From contig NZ_JAKLTQ010000001.1 of the NCBI RefSeq assembly GCF_022012395.1, positions 434,001-498,000 on the forward strand: a stretch of DNA of 64,000 bases. The letters are read 5' to 3'. How positions within the stretch are numbered: the first letter of the stretch is position 1; every line of letters starts with the position of its first letter. Under the pieces are notes generated by a model. The model was not told the origin of the DNA and did not search any database. It saw only the letters and a program-made list of their open reading frames with translations. Positions 1 through 9,198 of the stretch are shown one piece after another. Source of the DNA: Arthrobacter hankyongi. GTDB lineage: Bacteria > Actinomycetota > Actinomycetes > Actinomycetales > Micrococcaceae. The translations under genes were made by a program, and so were the position numbers.

Positions 1-1041
1 CTTCTCGGCCCCGCGGGCAAGCAGGCGGTCCAGCTCGGCCGGATCGTCCAGCAGCCCGTGCGCGCGCTGCTGGATCGGCGTCAGCGTCTCGACCACCAGC
101 TCGGCCAGGTCCACCTTTAGATGCCCGTACATCCTGCCCTCGTACTCGGCAACGAGCTGCTCCACGCTCTTGCCGCTCAGGCTCGCGTAGATGGTCAGCA
201 GGTTGGAGATGCCCGGCTTGGTCTCGCGGTCGAAGCGGATCTCGGTGCCGGCATCGGTCACCGCCGACTTGATCTTCTTGGCCGCCTGCTTGGGGTTGTC
301 CAGGATGTTGATCAGGCCGGCCGGGGATTCGGCGGACTTGGACATCTTCGCGGTGGGCAGCTGCAGATCATAGATCTTCGCCCCCTCCTTCTGGATCACC
401 GGCTCCGGCACCACGAAGGTTTCGCCGAAACGGTAGTTGAAGCGCTGCGCCAGGTTGCGGGCCAGCTCCAGGTGCTGGCGCTGGTCCTCGCCCACCGGGA
501 CGCCGTTCGGGCGGTAGAGCAGGATGTCCGCGGCCATCAGCACCGGATAGGCGAACAGGCCCACACTGGCGACGTCGGACCCGTGCTTCTGCGTTTTGTC
601 CTTGAACTGGGTCATCCGCGAGGCCTCGCCGAAGCCCGTAATGCAGTTCAGCACCCAGGCCAGCTCGGCGTGCTCGGGCACGTGCGACTGCACGAAGAGC
701 GTGCACTTATCCACGTCGATGCCGCCGGCGATGTACTGGGCTGCGGTGACGCGGGTGCGGGTGGCCAGCTCGGCCGGATCGTAATCCACCGTGATGGCAT
801 GCATGTCCGGGACGAAGTAGATCGCCTCGTACTCGTCCTGCATCCTGACCCAGTTCACCAAGGCGCCCAGGTAGTTGCCCAGGTGCAGGGAATCGGCCGA
901 GGGCTGCATGCCGGAAAGCAGGCGCTGGCGCCTGCCCGCGGCCTGCGGCGACGGCGCGGCGCCCTCTGGAGCGGTGGCAGTGCCCTCCGCGGGGGCTGCG
1001 CCGTCCGTGGAGCCGGTGGATTCAGTGGTGCTGGCAGTCAT
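1..1041 (-). CDS. trpS: Tryptophan--tRNA ligase (3' end beyond window)
   Basis: Charges tRNA-Trp in the cytoplasm. 347 codons are visible and the frame is open to the window edge, so the C-terminus is missing. Class I aminoacyl-tRNA synthetase signatures are present: a HIGH-like SLHLGN at residues 51-56 and KMSKS at about 232-236, with the family's GEDQRQH and LLYRP segments between them. About 36 Ala/Thr/Ser/Pro-rich residues precede the conserved core, an N-terminal extension that many actinobacterial TrpS proteins carry. The ATG follows an AAGG about 12 nt upstream. It lies 16 bp downstream of xthA on the same strand, so the two are probably co-transcribed. Confidence 0.96.
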   Translation of the reverse strand, partial: MTASTTESTGSTDGAAPAEGTATAPEGAAPSPQAAGRRQRLLSGMQPSADSLHLGNYLGALVNWVRMQDEYEAIYFVPDMHAITVDYDPAELATRTRVTAAQYIAGGIDVDKCTLFVQSHVPEHAELAWVLNCITGFGEASRMTQFKDKTQKHGSDVASVGLFAYPVLMAADILLYRPNGVPVGEDQRQHLELARNLAQRFNYRFGETFVVPEPVIQKEGAKIYDLQLPTAKMSKSAESPAGLINILDNPKQAAKKIKSAVTDAGTEIRFDRETKPGISNLLTIYASLSGKSVEQLVAEYEGRMYGHLKVDLAELVVETLTPIQQRAHGLLDDPAELDRLLARGAEK

Positions 1042-1057
1042 GGAATATGGAAACCTT

Positions 1058-1915
1058 CTAGAACTGGTAGTCGATAACCAGGGGGGCGTGGTCGGAGAAG
1101 CGGGCATCGTAGGACGCGGCGCGGTCCACCACAGCGTCCGCCGCGAGCGCGGCGAGTTCCGGGGTGGCCATGTGGTAGTCGATGCGCCAGCCGGTGTCGT
1201 TGTCGAAGGCCTGCCCGCGCCAAGACCACCAGGTGTACGGGCCGTCCACCTCGCCGGCGAGCGAACGGTGTACGTCCAGGTAGCCGATCTCCTCGCCGAA
1301 GAACCGGTCGAAATAGGCGCGTTCCTCGGGCAGGAAACCGGCCCGCTTCACATTGCCCTTCCAGTTCTTGATATCCAGGGTGGTGTGGCCCACGTTCAGG
1401 TCCCCGACCACCAGCACGTGGTCGCGGCTGGCCTTCAGCGCGGGCAGCCGCTCCACCATGACGTCCAGGAAACGGTACTTGTCCACCTGCTTGGGCGTGT
1501 CCACTTCGCCGGAGTGGACATAGGCGCTGACCACCGTCAGCACGCTGGTGCCCGCCGCGCCGGGGACCTGGAAGTCCGCCTCGACCCAGCGGCCGGCGGT
1601 GGCGAAATAGTCGTGGCCGATGTGTTCGCGTGTGGCCACCGGCGCCTCGCGGGAGGCGATAGCGACGCCGGCGCGGCCCTTGGCCTCTGCCTCGGCGTGC
1701 AGGATGTGCCAGCCGTCGCCGAGCAGTTCGCGCACCACCGCATCGGGGGCGCGGACCTCCTGCAGGCACAGGATGTCCACCCCGCGGTCGGCCAGCCACG
1801 CATCCATGCCCCGCTTGTAGGCGGCGCGGATGCCGTTGACGTTCACGGATGCGATCCGCAGCCGGGTTCCGGCCGCTGCTGTCGCCTGCACGCTTGCTTC
1901 GGTTGCCAAACTCAC
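1058..1915 (-). CDS. xthA: Exodeoxyribonuclease III
   Basis: Base-excision-repair nuclease of the exonuclease-endonuclease-phosphatase family; cleaves at abasic sites and removes nucleotides from 3' ends. The 285-residue length is normal. Family motifs are in order: SVNVNGIR near residue 24, LQE at 51-53 (metal-binding Glu), GDLNVG at 171-176 (catalytic Asp/Asn), WRIDYHMAT and the C-terminal SDHAPL with the catalytic His. About 17 extra residues precede the conserved start, so initiation could be slightly internal. trpS follows after 16 bp. Confidence 0.96.
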   Translation of the reverse strand: MSLATEASVQATAAAGTRLRIASVNVNGIRAAYKRGMDAWLADRGVDILCLQEVRAPDAVVRELLGDGWHILHAEAEAKGRAGVAIASREAPVATREHIGHDYFATAGRWVEADFQVPGAAGTSVLTVVSAYVHSGEVDTPKQVDKYRFLDVMVERLPALKASRDHVLVVGDLNVGHTTLDIKNWKGNVKRAGFLPEERAYFDRFFGEEIGYLDVHRSLAGEVDGPYTWWSWRGQAFDNDTGWRIDYHMATPELAALAADAVVDRAASYDARFSDHAPLVIDYQF

Positions 1916-1941
1916 TCGACTACCTTACCCGCGCCGGATGA

Positions 1942-2499
1942 TCAGTTGACAACCGTGCCGGTAACCGGCTCGCCGCCGTCGTCGTTCTTGATCATGCCCC
2001 GGCCGTTGTGGGCGGTGATTTCAATGGTTTCGAGGGCGCGCTCGACCATGCCGGTGTCCTTGCCGAGGTAGTCGCGGATGACGCGGACCTGGACCTGGAC
2101 GATCTTGAAGCTGTGGTCCAGCTTCTGGTCCCGGACGGCGTTGACCCGGGTGACTTCCTCCTCGACCAGCTCGGTGCCGCCGTTCGGTCCGGCAGGTCCG
2201 CCTGCGGCCCGGCTGGCGAGGTCCGCCTGGATGGTGGCGAACTTCTCCTGGGCCTTCCGGGTGGCCCCGCGGACGCCGAACACCACAAACACGGCCAGCA
2301 GCAGCCAGCCCAGCGCGATGATCGCGATGATCCAGCCGATCACGTCGTTCTGGTTCGCGGCGAAGACCACGGCGAACAGGAACACCAGCACCATCACGGC
2401 CATGCCGATGCTTCCTGCCTTGAAAGGCCAGCCGCGGGGCGTGGGGTTGGCGGAGGTGGACGAGGAGGACTGGACGGGGTTGTTGCCGAGCGATCGCAT
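1942..2499 (-). CDS. Small two-helix membrane protein, uncharacterised
   Basis: 185 residues. A polar N-terminus rich in Ser/Thr (1-28) is followed by two adjacent hydrophobic helices (about 31-48 and 54-75) and a soluble, charged C-terminal half with heptad-like spacing (about 80-160). This suggests a membrane-anchored cytoplasmic protein with a coiled segment. No enzyme motif is visible. It lies 26 bp upstream of xthA in the same direction and may share its transcript. I do not recognise a named family. Confidence 0.75.
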   Translation of the reverse strand: MRSLGNNPVQSSSSTSANPTPRGWPFKAGSIGMAVMVLVFLFAVVFAANQNDVIGWIIAIIALGWLLLAVFVVFGVRGATRKAQEKFATIQADLASRAAGGPAGPNGGTELVEEEVTRVNAVRDQKLDHSFKIVQVQVRVIRDYLGKDTGMVERALETIEITAHNGRGMIKNDDGGEPVTGTVVN

Positions 2500-2570
2500 G
2501 GGTATATTCTCTCAAATCCGCGCACCGGCTGCGGCGCCTTCCACCTGAAGCGAAACGCCCCGCGCCGTCG

Positions 2571-3650
2571 TCAGCGGGCCGGACTCCAACCCAGCTGCGG
2601 GGCGATGTGTTCGGTGACCAGCTGCAGGGTCCGCCGGTGCAGTTCCGGCGAGGCCAGCGAGGGCAGCGTCACGACCAGCTGGGTGGCCTCCTGCAGCGCG
2701 TCGTCGGCCATCAGCGCGTCCAGGATGGCCTCCGGGTCCCCATGGTAAGCCGGGCTGAAGCGCATCGAGGCGCCCGTGCGGGGCCTGCCCTGCTCGTCCA
2801 TGCGCCCGGCATAGAACTTCAGCCAGTCCTGCAGTTCCGCGCCGTCCTCGTCCTTCAGGTACGGCAGCATGATCCGCGACACGCTGACCCGGGGGCCGCG
2901 GTCCGGCTCGAGCTCGGCCAGCAGCTTCTTGTAGGCCCGGACCTGCTCGGCCTGGCGGACCTCGAACGGGTCCCCGGTCTCTTCGGTATTCAGCGTGGAT
3001 ACCTGCAGGTCGAATCCCTGCCGCGCGGCGCGTTCGGCCGAAGCCAGGCTGCCGGCGCCGTACCACAGCCGGTCCGCCAGGCCGGGCGCCGGCGGGGTCA
3101 GGGTCAGCTCGTCGCCGGCGGGCAGGGTGGAGAACGGCTCGTCCAGGACCGCCAGGACCTCCCCGCGCAGCGCCGCGAGCAGCCGGCCCAGCCGGCGCTG
3201 CACCTCGCCGCGGAAATCCGCCACGCCGTTCGGCGGCCCCGACTCGAAGAGCTCCTCGAGCACCGCCGCCGGGTAGCCACTGCTCAGGCCCAGTTCGAGC
3301 CGGCCGCCGCTGAGCAGGTCCAGGTTGGCCGCGTCTTCGGCCAGCCGGATCGGATCCTCGTAGCGGACCGGCACGACGGCGGTGCCCAGCCGCAGCCGGC
3401 TGGTGCGCTGGGAAACCGCGGCCAGGAACACCAGCGGCGAGGACAGGAACGGCTCGAAGTGGCGGTTCCGCACCCAGCCGGTGTCATAGCCGAGTTCCTC
3501 CGCCCGGCGGAACAGGCCGATGCCGTCCTGCAGTGCCCGGGCCGCATCCACCGGACTGGTGCGCCGGCCGGTGTTGTGGACAAAGCTGAGGAAGCCCAGT
3601 TCCAGGCGCCGTCCCGCCGGCGGACGGTTTGTTGACGTGTCAGTAGTCAC
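2571..3650 (-). CDS. LLM-class flavin-dependent oxidoreductase
   Basis: Bacterial-luciferase-like TIM-barrel monooxygenase of 359 residues, expected to use reduced FMN. The N-terminus shows the family pattern LGFLSFVHN, then FRRAEELGYD, NRHFEP, the LRLGTAVVPVRYEDPIRLAED block and the Gly-rich LSGGRLELGLSSGYP. The start is GTG. The substrate cannot be read from sequence. The gene lies 18 bp after the upstream VOC gene, so the two are likely co-transcribed. Confidence 0.9.
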   Translation of the reverse strand: MTTDTSTNRPPAGRRLELGFLSFVHNTGRRTSPVDAARALQDGIGLFRRAEELGYDTGWVRNRHFEPFLSSPLVFLAAVSQRTSRLRLGTAVVPVRYEDPIRLAEDAANLDLLSGGRLELGLSSGYPAAVLEELFESGPPNGVADFRGEVQRRLGRLLAALRGEVLAVLDEPFSTLPAGDELTLTPPAPGLADRLWYGAGSLASAERAARQGFDLQVSTLNTEETGDPFEVRQAEQVRAYKKLLAELEPDRGPRVSVSRIMLPYLKDEDGAELQDWLKFYAGRMDEQGRPRTGASMRFSPAYHGDPEAILDALMADDALQEATQLVVTLPSLASPELHRRTLQLVTEHIAPQLGWSPAR

Positions 3651-3668
3651 GCCACCAGCGTACAGCGG

Positions 3669-4025
3669 CTACCACCGGACCAGGCAGAAGGGGTGCCCCT
3701 GGGGATCGACGTAGACCCGGAACGTCCCGGTGCCGGCGTCCATGCTTTCGGCCCCGAGCTGCAGGACCAGCTCCTCGGCGATGTCCAGGTCCCGGACCTT
3801 CACATCCACGTGCATCTGCTGCGGATGCTCCTGGCCCGGCCACTGCGGTGGCTCGTAGTTCGCCACCTGCTGGAAGGCGATGGCCGGGCGGTCCGGCGCA
3901 TCCCCGATGCTCACCCAGCCGTCGTCCTGCTGGAGCCGGATCATGCCCAGCAGCTGTTCGTAGAACGTGGCCAGCTTGTCCGGATCCGCGCAGTCGATTA
4001 CCAGTGCCTGCCACTTGCCGATCAT
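3669..4025 (-). CDS. VOC-fold (glyoxalase/bleomycin resistance-like) protein
   Basis: 118 residues with the vicinal-oxygen-chelate pattern of two beta-alpha-beta-beta-beta modules: an N-terminal ALVIDCADPDKLATFYEQLLG, a central HVDVKVRDLDIAEE and a C-terminal YVDPQGHPFCLVRW. That final motif is typical of the glyoxalase-like subfamily. I chose the ATG at 4025 because an AAAGGAG sits 6 nt upstream; an in-frame TTG six bases earlier overlaps that ribosome site and is less likely. Substrate unknown. It precedes the LLM oxidoreductase gene. Confidence 0.88.
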   Translation of the reverse strand: MIGKWQALVIDCADPDKLATFYEQLLGMIRLQQDDGWVSIGDAPDRPAIAFQQVANYEPPQWPGQEHPQQMHVDVKVRDLDIAEELVLQLGAESMDAGTGTFRVYVDPQGHPFCLVRW

Positions 4026-4132
4026 CGCCAACTCCTTTGTCCGTGCAGGGCGCCATCATGCAGGATGCTCGCGTGCGGTGTGTCCGGATGCCGCGGGGCC
4101 ATTCCATCATGGCCCGTTCCCCGGACGGTTGG

Positions 4133-4170
4133 CTAGCGCGTCGCTCCGGCCACTCGCTGCGCTAGCTGAG
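4133..4170. repeat. Dispersed hairpin repeat, short copy
   Basis: Arms CTAGCGC and GCGCTAG enclose a short GC-rich loop, and the right end continues as GCTGAG. The right arm overlaps the last codons and stop of the ABC permease gene on the minus strand, which therefore ends Leu-Ser-stop. The same ends recur at 28034-28099 and 50355-50420. The interval 4026-4132 before it contains no gene I can support. Confidence 0.7.
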
Positions 4171-5007
4171 GAAGAGCTTGCGCAGCCGGCCGGTGGTCAG
4201 CAGCAGGCCCAGCAGGATCATCACCACGTAGTAGAGCACGTGGATGGCCGTAGCCGCGTTGAAAACCCCGGCGTTGAGCTGGCGCAGCAGCTCGACGCCA
4301 TGCCAGAGCGGCAGGGCCTGGATCAGCCGCTGGATCGGTTCCGGGTAGACGCTCAGCGGATAGAACGTCGCGGAGAACAGGAACATCGGCAGCATCAGGA
4401 AGGTGATCCAGTCCATCTGCTGGAAGGTCTTCATGTAGCTGGTGATACCCATCCCGAACGACGCGAAGCCGAAGGCGATCAGTACCGCCGCCGGGATCAT
4501 CAGCAGCGCCCACGGCGTCGTGATCAACCCCATCACCCCCATCACGGCGGTGAAGCCGGTCGCATAGAGCGCGCCGCGCAGCAGCGCCAGCAGGATCTCG
4601 CCCAGCGCCACATCCAGCGGACCGAGCGAGGTATTGAGCATCCCCTCGTAGAGCCTGGCGAAGTTCAGCTTGAAGAACACGTTCCAGGTCGAGTCATAGA
4701 CGGCCCCGTTCATGGCGGACACGGCCAGCAGGGCCGGCGCGATGTAGCTGGCGTAGCCGATCTGCTCCCCGCCCGGCCCCTGGACGGTGCCGATCAGCGA
4801 GCCCAGGCCGATGCCCATCGCCACCAGGTACAGCACCGGTTCCACGAATCCGCTGGCCATGATGGCCCAGTTGCTCGACCAGGTGGCCCGCAGACCGCGG
4901 CCGACGACGGCGCGCACGTTGCCGGCGTACAGCGAGGCCAGCGGCCGCCGGGACGGCACCGGGGCGGCGGCCGCACGGCCCGGGCCGGTGATGGTGCGCT
5001 GGCTCAT
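4162..5007 (-). CDS. ABC-2 type transporter permease (second subunit)
   Basis: 281-residue NodJ/DrrB-type permease with about six membrane helices. A cytoplasmic N-terminus (1-50) is followed by helices through the C-terminal LFLS. The family segment with FLFSATFYPL and PLWHGVELLRQL is present. The start ATG overlaps the upstream permease stop by 4 bp (ATGA), so the two are translationally coupled. With the neighbouring permease and ATPase it should form a heterodimeric exporter. The stop codon lies inside a dispersed hairpin repeat. Substrate unknown. Confidence 0.92.
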   Translation of the reverse strand: MSQRTITGPGRAAAAPVPSRRPLASLYAGNVRAVVGRGLRATWSSNWAIMASGFVEPVLYLVAMGIGLGSLIGTVQGPGGEQIGYASYIAPALLAVSAMNGAVYDSTWNVFFKLNFARLYEGMLNTSLGPLDVALGEILLALLRGALYATGFTAVMGVMGLITTPWALLMIPAAVLIAFGFASFGMGITSYMKTFQQMDWITFLMLPMFLFSATFYPLSVYPEPIQRLIQALPLWHGVELLRQLNAGVFNAATAIHVLYYVVMILLGLLLTTGRLRKLFLS

Positions 5008-5897
5008 TTGCCCAGCCTCCTGGCATAGATCCGCCGGGCAGCGAGCCAGCCGGCGACCGCCAGCAGCGCCAGGTAGCCGAGGTGGACCGCCGTCAACCAG
5101 GCCGGCTCGGCCTGGCCGTAGCTGAGCACCCTGCCCAGCTCGGTCGAGTGCCACAGCGGCGAGATCCAGCCGATCCAGCGCACCACCAGCGGCATCGCTT
5201 CCAGCGGGAAATAGGTTCCGGAGAACAGGAACAGCGGCATCACGATGAACCGCTGGACCAGGGCGAACTGCCCCTTGTCCTCCTCGATCCGCGCGGCATA
5301 GGCCATCACCGGCAGGCCGAAGGCCAGCCCGCCCAGCGCCGAGGTCAGGATCATCATCCAGCCGCTGGCTTCGAGCACGGCGCCGGCCGGCAGCAGGAAC
5401 AGGAAATACAGTCCGGTGGTCAGCAGCAGCCGGCACAGCACGCCCAGGCAGTGGCCGTTGACCAGCTGGTGGCTGGAGAGCGGGGACGCATTGGGACCGT
5501 AGTAGGTCCGCCGCCACTTGAAGCCGGACATCACCGGATAGGTGTTCTCGTCCGTGGCCACCATGATGGCGGCGGTGGCCAGCAGGGCCGGGGCCACAAA
5601 GACCAGGTACGGGACCGGGCGGCCGGATCCCAGGGAAGCCGCGGCCGAGGTATTGGCATCGACCAGGGCGGCCAGGCCCACGCCCAGGCCGAACAGGTAC
5701 ACCAGCGGTGTGCCGACGGCGGTCAGGGCCACCGTCCAGCCGTAGCCGCGCATCGCCCGCAGCCAGTGCTCCAGGTAGTACAAGGACCCGAACCGGCGCG
5801 CCCGGGCCGCGGACTGCAGGGGGTCCAGCGGCGGGCGCAGGCCCGCGCGCTGCCGGCCGGCGGCAGCGGCGTCCGCCGGCTGCCAGGTCCTAGTCAA
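5004..5897 (-). CDS. ABC-2 type transporter permease (first subunit)
   Basis: 297 residues, related to the downstream permease: a polar N-terminus (1-45), about six helices, and the parallel motif FLFSGTYFPLEAMP then PLWHSTELGR. It starts at TTG; this is supported by AGGAG placed 6 nt upstream and by an 8-bp overlap with the ATPase stop, an arrangement typical of coupled operons. Together the three genes resemble NodI-NodJ or daunorubicin-type exporters. Confidence 0.92.
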   Translation of the reverse strand: MTRTWQPADAAAAGRQRAGLRPPLDPLQSAARARRFGSLYYLEHWLRAMRGYGWTVALTAVGTPLVYLFGLGVGLAALVDANTSAAASLGSGRPVPYLVFVAPALLATAAIMVATDENTYPVMSGFKWRRTYYGPNASPLSSHQLVNGHCLGVLCRLLLTTGLYFLFLLPAGAVLEASGWMMILTSALGGLAFGLPVMAYAARIEEDKGQFALVQRFIVMPLFLFSGTYFPLEAMPLVVRWIGWISPLWHSTELGRVLSYGQAEPAWLTAVHLGYLALLAVAGWLAARRIYARRLGK

Positions 5898-6864
5898 TGA
5901 GGCTCCTGCCGGTCAGGCGGAGGAAGACATCCTCCAGGCTGGAACGGCGCACCAGCGTGGTGAGCGGGCGCAGGCCCCGCGCGGAAACCTGCTCCAGCGC
6001 CGCCTCGCCGTCGTCGGCATAAATCAGCACGCGGTCCGGCAGGGTCTCCTGCCGCTCGCCGATGCCGGCCAGCTCGGCAGCCACGCTCGCGTTGCGTTCG
6101 GAGCCGAACCTGAGCTCGAGTACTTCGCGGGTGGAATGCTCCCGGATCAGCGCCGCCGGGGATCCCTCGGCCATGATCCGTCCCTTGTCCACCACAATCA
6201 GCCGGTCGCACAGCTGCTCCGCCTCGTCCATGTAGTGGGTGGTCAGGATCAGCGTAACCCCGCTCTCCTTGAGCCGGAAGAGCCGGTCCCAGAGGATGTG
6301 CCGCGCCTGCGGGTCCAGCCCGGTGGTCGGTTCGTCCAGCAGCAGCATCCGGGGTTCGTTGATCAGCGACCGGGCGATGGTCAGCCGCCGCTTCATCCCG
6401 CCGGAGAGCGCATCGATCTTGGACTTGGCCTTGTCCGTCAGCTGGGCAAACTCCAGCAGTTCGTCCGCCTTGGGCCGCAGGTAGCTGTGCGGCAGGCCGA
6501 AGTAGCGCCCGTAGACGATGAGGTTGTCCCGCACCCGCAGTTCCTCGTCCAGGTTGTCCTGCTGCGGCACGACGCCGAGGTGGGCGCGGACTTCCGGACC
6601 GTACCGGTCCGGGTCCAGGCCCATGATGGCCAGTTCGCCCGAACTGCGCCGGGAGACGCCGCCGATCATGCGCATGGTGGTGGACTTGCCCGCGCCATTC
6701 GGGCCGAGCAATCCGAAGGATTCGCCGGCCCGGACCTCGAACGAGATGCCGTCGACGGCGGCGACGTCGCCGAACTTCTTGGTCAGGTTCCGGGCCGAAA
6801 TCACGATCCCGCCGCCACCGCGGGTGCCCGGGCCGGGGGAATCTGAAAGATTTGTTTGAGGCAC
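5890..6864 (-). CDS. ABC transporter ATP-binding protein (DrrA/NodI type)
   Basis: 324-residue ATPase driving the two permeases encoded next. Walker A GPNGAGKST is at 54-62, the signature LSGGM at 153-157, Walker B LLLDEP at 174-179, followed by the D-loop and a switch His in LTTHYMDEAEQL. The C-terminal 90 residues form the DrrA-type accessory domain. The start is GTG. About 20 Gly/Pro-rich residues precede the conserved ATPase start, so initiation could be internal. Exporters of this class move drugs, lipids or glycans; the cargo here is unknown. Confidence 0.95.
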   Translation of the reverse strand: MPQTNLSDSPGPGTRGGGGIVISARNLTKKFGDVAAVDGISFEVRAGESFGLLGPNGAGKSTTMRMIGGVSRRSSGELAIMGLDPDRYGPEVRAHLGVVPQQDNLDEELRVRDNLIVYGRYFGLPHSYLRPKADELLEFAQLTDKAKSKIDALSGGMKRRLTIARSLINEPRMLLLDEPTTGLDPQARHILWDRLFRLKESGVTLILTTHYMDEAEQLCDRLIVVDKGRIMAEGSPAALIREHSTREVLELRFGSERNASVAAELAGIGERQETLPDRVLIYADDGEAALEQVSARGLRPLTTLVRRSSLEDVFLRLTGRSLID

Positions 6865-6925
6865 GCGAACAGCTTAGCCGCCCCCGGCGGGGCGGGAAAC
6901 CGTCCGCGTGCGGCAGCCCCTTCGG

Positions 6926-7855
6926 CTACTTCAGCTGCGTCCGCGGCGGACCCAGGGCAGCCGGAACCGCGCCGGCGGCGAATTCGACCATGGCCCGGGC
7001 GCGGTCGGTCGGCCGGATCGCCTCGGGCCAGATCATTCGCACCGCGATCGGCTTCACGGCCGGGACAATCGGCCTCGCCACCACGGGCCGGCCCTCGTAG
7101 CTGGCGTCCACCGCCGGACGCTGGACCAGCACCGAATAGCCGGTTCCCCGGCCCACCAGCGACCGGGTCAGTTCGAAGTCGGTGGTGCGGTAGCGGATCA
7201 GCGGCGACACGCCGGCGTCCTCGAACAGCGACAGGGTGTGGTGGCTGCTCGGCGGGGCGTCCAGCAGGATCATCGGCTCGGCGGCGAGTTCGGCCAGGGA
7301 AACCTTGTCCCGCCGGGCCAGCGGGTGGTCCTCGGGCAGCAGGGCATAGGCCGCCACCTCGTAGAGCAGCACCGAACCCAGCCCGGGCCGCAGGTCCATG
7401 TCGTAGACCACCGCCAGGTCCAGCTCGCCGGCGAAGAGGCGTTCCTGCACCTCGTCCTGGGTGCCCTCGACGAAGTCCAGCTGCACCTTCGGGTGTTCGG
7501 CAGTGAAGCCTTCAAGCAGCACCGGCAGAATGGTCGGCGCCACGGTCAGGTAGCAGCCGACCAGCAGCGGGCCGGCCAGTTCCGTCCCCCCGGCGGCGGC
7601 GCTCAGCTCCAGCTCCTCCGCATCCCGGAGCAGGGCCGCGGCACGGGAGTGCAGATGCGAGCCGGCCGGAGTGAGCGAGACACCATGGGCCTTGCGCCGC
7701 ACCGTGAGCTGGGTATCGAAAATCCGCTCCAACTCCCCCAGCGCCGCCGCCACCGCCGTCGGGGACACCCGCAGCTCGTCCGCAGCCGCCGAGATGGCGC
7801 CGGTTTCCGCGACGGCAACGAAGTAGGCCAGCTGGCGCAGGGTGTAGCGGGCCAC
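6926..7855 (-). CDS. LysR-family regulator, divergent from P450 operon
   Basis: 309 residues. The N-terminal winged helix-turn-helix (about 1-60, TLRQLAYFVAVAETG with AADELRVSPTAVAAAL) is followed by a LysR substrate-binding domain (about 90-290). I chose the GTG start because GGAAGGAG sits 5 nt upstream; two ATGs 15-18 bases earlier have no ribosome site. It is divergent from the P450 gene across 132 bp containing a perfect palindrome, so it probably autoregulates and controls that operon. It is clearly paralogous to the LysR protein at 10815-11726 (shared VRRKA-G-LTPAG and AIVYDM/AVVYDM segments). Confidence 0.93.
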   Translation of the reverse strand: MARYTLRQLAYFVAVAETGAISAAADELRVSPTAVAAALGELERIFDTQLTVRRKAHGVSLTPAGSHLHSRAAALLRDAEELELSAAAGGTELAGPLLVGCYLTVAPTILPVLLEGFTAEHPKVQLDFVEGTQDEVQERLFAGELDLAVVYDMDLRPGLGSVLLYEVAAYALLPEDHPLARRDKVSLAELAAEPMILLDAPPSSHHTLSLFEDAGVSPLIRYRTTDFELTRSLVGRGTGYSVLVQRPAVDASYEGRPVVARPIVPAVKPIAVRMIWPEAIRPTDRARAMVEFAAGAVPAALGPPRTQLK

Positions 7856-7987
7856 GACTGCTCCTTCCATCATTTTTATTTGGATATATCCAACTTTTAT
7901 GAACTTTACCCGAGGATATGACGGGTGCCACACTCGGAGGCAAGCCAGATCACACGGGCAGCCGCCCGCCAACATGAGGAGTCCAGG
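7856..7987. promoter_or_regulatory. Divergent LysR/P450 control region with palindrome
   Basis: Contains the perfect 14-bp palindrome TTGGATATATCCAA at 7880-7893 within an AT-rich stretch that stands out from the GC-rich surroundings. Just downstream, TTTTATGAACTTTACC (7895-7910) resembles TTTTCTGAAGTTTACT at 11757-11772 in the second LysR control region. These are candidate LysR operators overlapping the promoters. The P450 ribosome site GAGGAG lies at about 7975-7981. Confidence 0.6.
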
Positions 7988-9184
7988 ATGAGCGTCCAGG
8001 CCGAGGCCCGCCCCGTTCCCACCGCAGACTGGGTCACCATTGAAGACCTGCACCGGGACCCGTTCCCGATCTACCGCAGGATGCGCGAGGAGGCCCCGGT
8101 GCACTGGGTGCCGGCCGTGAACCGCTACATGGTGACCAGCTACGAGGCCTGCCACATCATCGAGAACGACCAGGAAATCTACTCGGCCAACGAGACCAAC
8201 TCGCTGATGAAGCGCGCGATGGGCCATTCCATGCTGCGCAAGGACGACCCCGAGCACGATGTGGACCGCAAGTCCTACGGCTCGGTGCTGCGCCCGAAGG
8301 CGATCAAGGAAACCTGGAACGCGATCTTCCAGGCCAATAGCGACAAGTACCTGGCCCGGCTCAAGGCTGCAGGCCCCGGCGCGGATCTGATCTGGGAGTA
8401 TGCCGCGCCCTATGCGGCCGAGAACCTGCGCCTGATCATGGGCTTCCACAATGCCACGCAGGAGGACCTGCAGCGCTGGTCGCAGACCATGATCAACGGC
8501 ACCGGCAACTATGCCGACGATCCGGAGGTCTGGGCGGCGTCGGAAAAGTCCTACAACGAGGTCGACGACGCGATCGACGAGATCCTGCCGTACCTGCTGA
8601 AGAACCCGGACAACAGCCTGCTCTCGGGACTGGCCGGCATGCCGATCCCGATGGAAGCCATCCGCGCCAACATGAAAATGACCATCGGCGGCGGCCTGAA
8701 CGAGCCGCGCGACGTCCTCGGCGTGGCCGTCTGGGCCCTGCTGTCCAACCCGGAACAGCTGGCCCAGGTGCTGGCCGACCCCTCGCTCTTCCCTGCGGTG
8801 TTCGAGGAGTCGGTCCGCTGGGTGGCTCCGATCGGCATGTACCCGCGCGAAGTCACCCGCGATACCGTGCTCGAAGGCATGGCCCTGCCCCGGGGCGCCC
8901 GGCTCGGTGTCGTCGTCGGGGCGGCCAACCGGGACCCGAAGGTCTTCGAGGATCCGGAAGTCTTCGACATCAACCGGCCGAAGAAGCCGCACCTGGCCTT
9001 CGGCGGCGGCAACCACTACTGCGCCGGGGCCTGGGTCGCCAAGGCCTCCGTGGCCGGCATCGCCCTGCCGCAGCTCTTCGCCGAACTGCCCAGCCTGCGG
9101 CTGGATCCGGGGCACCCCGCTGTGGATGCGGGCTGGGTCTTCCGCGGCATGACCGAATTGCCCGTCCTGTGGGACCGGAAGTAG
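7988..9184 (+). CDS. Cytochrome P450 monooxygenase
   Basis: 398-residue soluble bacterial P450, receiving electrons from the ferredoxin and reductase encoded next. The heme-binding loop is FGGGNHYCAG with the thiolate at Cys345, and the K-helix ExxR is Glu274-Ser-Val-Arg277. The I-helix region reads GGGLNEPRD (about 234-242) where most P450s carry an A/G-G-x-D/E-T-T oxygen-activation motif, so the usual Thr is replaced and Glu-Pro follows. GAGGAG lies 6 nt before the ATG. The substrate is unknown; the adjacent MFS gene suggests an imported small molecule. Confidence 0.95.
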   Translation: MSVQAEARPVPTADWVTIEDLHRDPFPIYRRMREEAPVHWVPAVNRYMVTSYEACHIIENDQEIYSANETNSLMKRAMGHSMLRKDDPEHDVDRKSYGSVLRPKAIKETWNAIFQANSDKYLARLKAAGPGADLIWEYAAPYAAENLRLIMGFHNATQEDLQRWSQTMINGTGNYADDPEVWAASEKSYNEVDDAIDEILPYLLKNPDNSLLSGLAGMPIPMEAIRANMKMTIGGGLNEPRDVLGVAVWALLSNPEQLAQVLADPSLFPAVFEESVRWVAPIGMYPREVTRDTVLEGMALPRGARLGVVVGAANRDPKVFEDPEVFDINRPKKPHLAFGGGNHYCAGAWVAKASVAGIALPQLFAELPSLRLDPGHPAVDAGWVFRGMTELPVLWDRK

Positions 9185-9198
9185 GAAAGGAAACCATC

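Noticed and set aside
4162-5517. Single long permease of 451 residues
   Set aside because: The first 170 residues are an alternative frame of the upstream permease; the true start is the ATGA overlap at 5007.
7925-9115. Large minus-strand frame opposite the P450 gene
   Set aside because: It is antisense to a clear P450 and joins the LysR frame by absence of stops; the regulator starts at 7855.
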